In this document: positions 59,980 to 64,000 of the stretch, piece by piece
How positions within the stretch are numbered: the stretch's first letter is position 1
How the letters are laid out: each line of letters starts with the position of its first letter
Origin: Chloroflexota bacterium
GTDB taxonomy: Bacteria > Chloroflexota > Dehalococcoidia > Lucifugimonadales > Lucifugimonadaceae
Length of the DNA stretch: 64,000 nucleotides
Direction: 5' to 3'
Assembly: GCA_009838175.1 (NCBI GenBank)
Contig: VXSB01000060.1
Location: 100,022 to 164,021, forward strand
Made by a program: the position numbers and the translations under genes
Notes under the pieces: model-generated
Told to the model about the DNA's origin: nothing
Databases searched by the model: none
The model's input: the letters and a program-made list of their open reading frames with translations, nothing else

Positions 59980-62670
59980 ATGAGCGAAGGAATGAAAGAT
60001 GAATTGCCGTTTTCGGATGCCCGAATCTGGATGTTGCGGCCATGGCGAATCGAAGAGTTTATTCAAGAGGGTAGGTGTGGTGTGGATTTTGGTTTGGATG
60101 ACGTTGACTTGACAACTGTCCAAACCCGAGATGCGCTCAAAGCAATATATGCCAGTCATCGATCGGAATATGGCAATTCGACCGTACGGGATTATCTTTC
60201 TCAAGTAAACAGATTCCTTTTCAGTATGCAAATAGATGATTATGTGTTGCTACCGAACTCCGATTACCAAAAACTTCGTTTGGGGCAGGTGAAAACAGAC
60301 CCATATTACGATGCTAAACTAAATCCAAAGAATAATCGAACTATACATTGGTTTCATGATGAAATTGAACGAAATGAATTAACATCGACTGTTAATAACA
60401 ACAAAAGAATCATGGAGATATCCCACGATCTGCGCGACGAGTTCATTGAATTGTTGCAAAGTCGTGATGAAGGATCAAATCGTTCTCCAAATTTGTGGAT
60501 CGTGCGCGGTGGGGCGGATGCTCATGCCGTATCTGCGTTCTTTGAACAGGGGTATGCAGGGATTGGTTTTGGTTTGCAGGACGATGATTTGTCATTGCTT
60601 AATAGTGCTGATGAAATCAGGACTCTGTACCTTGAAAGAAATCCTGGCGGCTCATCATCTAATCAGGTCATCCAATTTTGCTTGGGGATGAAGCCGGGCG
60701 ATTACGTCGTAATGCCTGGGCCCGGTTCGAGGATCAATCATTACGGTCGGTTCACATCGGATGTGTTCAACGATGGATTAGATCCGTATAAGAATAAGAG
60801 AAATGTGGAGTGGTCGAACAGAACTATTACTCGCGAGGAGCTTGATCTTTCAGGTTACAGGACCACGGTGACACATCTGAAAGGAGAGGTCCGGGATCGA
60901 TTTTTGGGTGTTATTGCCAACAGAGATGGAGGAAGCGCGACCCAGTTCAAGATGCCGGAGGATAGCTGGGTACCGTTTCATCTGGAAGTTGGGCGTAAGT
61001 TGATTGAGGGTGAGTGGTGGTTGCCGGAGAGGCGGCAAGAATTCGAGGACATGATTGATGCGATCAGATGGGCTGATTCTGAGGACGTTGGCGAAGACTA
61101 TGAATATGAGCGTTGGGCTGGAGATCCGTTCTCGTTTTATCTGTCGTTCAACATGAGGACGACAGGCGGGATGCGTGTGCCAGCGTATCGGAAGATTAAG
61201 GAGTTGATGCAGGTCAAAGCAGAAGTTCCAGAGGATGGCCATGAGGCGTACGGATTGGGAGTTGGTTGGGGATGGGATCCACCGTTAACTGATGAGGAAA
61301 TATCTTTCCTTTGGGATTTCTTCAGGTTAGCGACTGAATTCGAACCGACGATCAACTCGACAGATTATGAAGATCAGTTCATCAACTTTTATGACCGCGC
61401 TGCTTCCGCGTCTTTTCTGTCCGGCATGCGTGCCCGGACTCTCTCATACTTGCTGTATTGGATTGATCCGACAAAGTACGTGCTAACTAGGAGATTACGC
61501 AGTCAGGAGTTGGGCCTGTTAGACGATTTGAGAGAGTTGAACTTGACTGTTTCACAAGAGCTTACTCGGGGCGCTGAATACATGAAAGCGGTGGGAGCAC
61601 TGCTGGGAATAGGAAGAGCTAACGAATTTACGATACTTGATGTTAATCGGAAGTCGACAACGCGGGAGATGCTTGGGTTGCCGATATTCGAGAGAAATGG
61701 GGCACGGGTTACTGGGGATGATTTAGTAGACAAGTTGCTCCATGGCGTCTTTTTCGACCGCGCCGAGTTCGTCCGCATCCGCGACCTTTGGCGGTCCAAG
61801 ATGAACTTGGTTCTTCAAGGAGCGCCAGGGGTCGGAAAGACGTTCATGACTCGGAAACTCGCGTACGCGTTGCTGGATGACGATACGACGGTTGCAGATG
61901 GCAGGATCGTGAATGTGCAGTTTCATCAGTCTTATTCGTACGAGGATTTCGTGATCGGTTACCGACCCAGCGTGAATGACCAGCAAGCCTTGATATTCGT
62001 GCCGCAGCCGGGTTCTTTCCTGGAACTATGCGAGAAGGCTAGGCGTGATGCAGATCGCGACTACGTGATCATCATTGACGAGGTCAATAGGGGCAACCTG
62101 AGCCGCGTGTTTGGAGAGCTACTGTCGATGATCGAAGCCGATAAACGAGGGACGCGGGATGGGGTGCGACTACCAGTGGGGATGGATATTCCGGAGTTGC
62201 GTCAGACGTGCGTCAACTTCTCGGTTCCTAAGAATGTTTACATCTTGGGGACGATGAATTTGGCGGATCGGTCGTTGGCGGGAATGGACTATGCTATGCG
62301 GCGTCGGTTTGCGTTTGTGACGTTGGAGCCGCAGTTTAGAGAGCCAGAGTCTGCGGAGTCGGTGTTTGCGGATTGGTTGAGTGGAAGAGATGTACCGGAA
62401 GATATGATCACTCGGATCAACGATCGGATGTCAGCATTGAATCGATTGATCAGTACGGACGACAGGTCTTTGGGGCCGAATTTCGCAGTCGGGCACTCCT
62501 ACTTCTGCGATGTATCAGATGCCGCTGCAGAATGGAATAACGACGATTGGGATCGCTGGTACAACGAAATTGTTGACACCGAGATACGACCTCTGTTGGA
62601 GGAGTACTGGTTCGATGATCCAACGAAGGCCAGTAAGGAAGTCAAGAAATTACGTGGTGAAGACGTGTGA
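59980..62670 (+). CDS. McrB-like AAA+ ATPase with duplicated N-terminal reader-like domain
   Basis: 896 aa, AAGGAG before the ATG. Residues 16-164 and 171-318 are two copies of one domain: IWMLRPW/LWIVRGG opening, GVDFGLDDVDL/GIGFGLQDDDL, then IDDYVLLP/PGDYVVMP and a W before charged ends; the pattern is like PUA/EVE-type modified-base or DNA readers. A linker domain (about 325-600) follows, then the AAA+ motor: Walker A GAPGVGKT (614-621), VQFHQSYSYEDFVIGY, Walker B IIIDEVNRGNLSRVFGELL (about 699), and the McrB signature GTMNLADRSLAGMDYAMRRR (about 756). McrB uses GTP to drive cleavage by McrC. It overlaps the McrC gene by four bases. Confidence 0.92.
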   Translation: MSEGMKDELPFSDARIWMLRPWRIEEFIQEGRCGVDFGLDDVDLTTVQTRDALKAIYASHRSEYGNSTVRDYLSQVNRFLFSMQIDDYVLLPNSDYQKLRLGQVKTDPYYDAKLNPKNNRTIHWFHDEIERNELTSTVNNNKRIMEISHDLRDEFIELLQSRDEGSNRSPNLWIVRGGADAHAVSAFFEQGYAGIGFGLQDDDLSLLNSADEIRTLYLERNPGGSSSNQVIQFCLGMKPGDYVVMPGPGSRINHYGRFTSDVFNDGLDPYKNKRNVEWSNRTITREELDLSGYRTTVTHLKGEVRDRFLGVIANRDGGSATQFKMPEDSWVPFHLEVGRKLIEGEWWLPERRQEFEDMIDAIRWADSEDVGEDYEYERWAGDPFSFYLSFNMRTTGGMRVPAYRKIKELMQVKAEVPEDGHEAYGLGVGWGWDPPLTDEEISFLWDFFRLATEFEPTINSTDYEDQFINFYDRAASASFLSGMRARTLSYLLYWIDPTKYVLTRRLRSQELGLLDDLRELNLTVSQELTRGAEYMKAVGALLGIGRANEFTILDVNRKSTTREMLGLPIFERNGARVTGDDLVDKLLHGVFFDRAEFVRIRDLWRSKMNLVLQGAPGVGKTFMTRKLAYALLDDDTTVADGRIVNVQFHQSYSYEDFVIGYRPSVNDQQALIFVPQPGSFLELCEKARRDADRDYVIIIDEVNRGNLSRVFGELLSMIEADKRGTRDGVRLPVGMDIPELRQTCVNFSVPKNVYILGTMNLADRSLAGMDYAMRRRFAFVTLEPQFREPESAESVFADWLSGRDVPEDMITRINDRMSALNRLISTDDRSLGPNFAVGHSYFCDVSDAAAEWNNDDWDRWYNEIVDTEIRPLLEEYWFDDPTKASKEVKKLRGEDV
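60025..60933 (+). repeat. Tandem domain duplication in the McrB-like gene
   Basis: Codons for residues 16-164 and 171-318 encode two related domains of about 148 residues. Identity is modest and confined to motifs, so the duplication is old; no DNA-level repeat remains. Confidence 0.65.
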
Positions 62671-63833
62671 CGATGGTATCTGCCGAACTTGCTAGTGGCG
62701 CTCTCGAAAATACCGGGCGCGAAAGTGAAGATGTGCAGGAGATCCGCCGAGACAAAATCCCGGTTCGGAATTGGTGGCATATGTTGCTGTATGCGTGGGA
62801 TTTAGTGGATTTCAGCGATCGGTTCAAAACGGAGACTGAGGATGCACCGGATCTTAGAGCATTGCTGACGTCGATTTTGGTGTTTCTGGTGAAGCATCAG
62901 ATACGGCGTGGGTTGCGTGGTGATTATGTCGAGAGGTCGGATGAGTTGCGCGGGGTGCGCGGACGGATAGATTTTGGTCGGACTTTGCGGGGGATGTCGA
63001 TGTATCGGAGTCGGTTGCATTGCGAGTATGAGGAGTTCACGCTCAATGTGCCTCGGAACCAGATCATTCGGTCGACTTTGAACGACTCGTTGAATCGGGG
63101 TTTCACGGAGATCGAAGAGGATCGGCCGAAGTATGGGAGGCTGGTTTCAGATGTTGAGGCGTTGCTGCGGATGTTGTACGAGATTGACCGGGTGCGGGTC
63201 ACGAGTCGGTTGATCGCGTCGGAGTTGCGGTTGTTGGGTCGGAATGAGCGGGAATACAAGTTGATGTTGAAGATCTGCGAGATGTTGCAGGACCCGTCGA
63301 TGCCGCAGTCGGATTCAGTTTCGGATTTGGAGATTGTGGACTGGTTGCGAAAGCAGGAGCATGAGATATTTGAGCGGTTCGTGGCGAATTTTTACAAATT
63401 ACGGTTGTTTGGTTGGGATGTATCTGCTCAACATAGGTTGAGATGGAACTCGGATGTGGACGCTGGGGAAGATCAGGTACGGTTGCCGACGATGCAGCCT
63501 GATATCGTGCTGACGCACCGGGATACGGGGAAGATCGTAGTCATTGATACAAAGTGGTACAGGCGGGTGGCATTGGAGCATTACGGGAATCTGACGGTAC
63601 ATTCGTCGAATCTTTACCAGATGTATGCGTACCTGGCGTCGCAGGACTATCGAGGCGAATCGCATCAGGTGGCAACAGGGATTTTGCTGTATGGACAGAC
63701 GAGAGAAGGTGAGAGGAGGTTGCGGACTCGGATCGATGAGCATCCGTTTTGGGTTGAGACGTTGGATTTGATGAAGGGTTGGGAGGAGATTGAAGGGAGT
63801 TTGTTGGAGTTGATTGAGGGGGCGGTGGGCTGA
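62667..63833 (+). CDS. McrC-like restriction endonuclease subunit
   Basis: 388 aa from GTG 62667, overlapping the McrB stop (GTGA); ATG 62673 is an alternative. N-terminal part has NWWHMLLYAWDLVDF and RGVRGRIDFGRTL, a common McrC opening for the class without long linker. The C-terminal PD-(D/E)XK nuclease shows MQPDIVL, then IVVIDTKWYRR with the D-x-K pair. McrC cuts DNA when McrB translocates; the target is set by the reader domains of McrB, not by McrC. Confidence 0.9.
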   Translation: MTMVSAELASGALENTGRESEDVQEIRRDKIPVRNWWHMLLYAWDLVDFSDRFKTETEDAPDLRALLTSILVFLVKHQIRRGLRGDYVERSDELRGVRGRIDFGRTLRGMSMYRSRLHCEYEEFTLNVPRNQIIRSTLNDSLNRGFTEIEEDRPKYGRLVSDVEALLRMLYEIDRVRVTSRLIASELRLLGRNEREYKLMLKICEMLQDPSMPQSDSVSDLEIVDWLRKQEHEIFERFVANFYKLRLFGWDVSAQHRLRWNSDVDAGEDQVRLPTMQPDIVLTHRDTGKIVVIDTKWYRRVALEHYGNLTVHSSNLYQMYAYLASQDYRGESHQVATGILLYGQTREGERRLRTRIDEHPFWVETLDLMKGWEEIEGSLLELIEGAVG

Positions 63834-63871
63834 TGGTTAATCGAATAGGGTGTGAACCGCCCATCCGCTCC

Positions 63872-63930
63872 GGGCATACCCCGCTCGCATCGCTCCGCTC
63901 GCTCGCGCCCCTTTCGCAGAGCGAAAGGGG
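63872..63930. repeat. Dispersed palindromic element, copy E
   Basis: GGGCATACCCCGCTCGC head, a GCGAGCG-type stem and a CCCCTTTCGC/GCGAAAGGGG tail hairpin, the same layout as copies A-C. It follows the McrC stop codon by about 40 bases. Confidence 0.6.
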
Positions 63931-64000
63931 GGGGCCGGCCTCTGCACCCCGTGGGGCCGCACCCGGGGCCGGTGGCCCGGGCGGGGGGGGGGGGGGGGGG
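63931..64000. other. Low-complexity end with poly-G run
   Basis: The last 70 bases are almost only G and C, with CCCCGTGGGGCC- and CCCGGGGCC-type palindromes, and close with 18 G. This is unlike the rest of the window and looks like an assembly or sequencing end effect, not genomic structure. Confidence 0.7.

Overview
The window looks like part of a Chloroflexota genome, most likely Dehalococcoidia/SAR202-like and from a metagenome-assembled contig. The basis is a divergent 16S rRNA gene with no linked 23S gene, family-5 peptide-binding lipoproteins carrying long Val/Glu/Lys repeats, repeated SBP-permease-permease modules, and enolase-superfamily, luciferase-like flavin, DUF1501 and DUF1800 genes. 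The lineage is inferred from these features, not from a search. The right end finishes in a run of G that looks artificial.

Layout. 1-4.4 kb: a truncated single-chain restriction-modification enzyme (PD-(D/E)XK nuclease plus N6-adenine methyltransferase), a block of palindromic repeats and a DUF3800 gene. 4.4-11 kb, minus strand: a candidate small RNA with its own promoter, then phosphohexomutase, metK, ahcY, a PfkB kinase (plausibly adenosine kinase), a rhodanese and a membrane protein; metK-ahcY-kinase would form the activated-methyl cycle. 11-29.6 kb: three oligopeptide/dipeptide-type ABC systems, two of them close paralogues lying side by side with one binding-protein gene inverted. 30-31.6 kb: a sulfatase. 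31.6-40 kb: two more SBP-DppB-DppC modules. 40-48.3 kb: a flavin-dependent oxidoreductase, a glycosyltransferase, an enolase-superfamily dehydratase, and a minus-strand group DUF1800 - NHL propeller - DUF1501 - Gfo/Idh/MocA. 48.4-52.5 kb: a sixth ABC module. 52.9-54.9 kb: a complete 16S rRNA unit with promoter, processing stem and terminator. 54.9-56.6 kb: a Phd/VapC-type toxin-antitoxin pair, a cytochrome c lipoprotein and a membrane protein. 56.6-59.1 kb: a second enolase-superfamily plus LLM pair. 59.3-63.8 kb: a defence segment with an orphan MNT nucleotidyltransferase, a 48-codon remnant and an McrB/McrC-type system with a duplicated N-terminal reader-like domain.

The genes fit a heterotroph that imports peptides or similar oligomers (six binding proteins, twelve permeases, but only four ATPase genes) and processes sugar acids, sulfated and other oxidised organics. 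Points most worth a second look are a repeat inserted in frame into the phosphohexomutase gene, the promoter-borne small RNA, a permease gene that appears to start at ATC, the divergent promoter between duplicated transporters, hairpins after every binding-protein gene, the 16S processing stem, and the McrB architecture.
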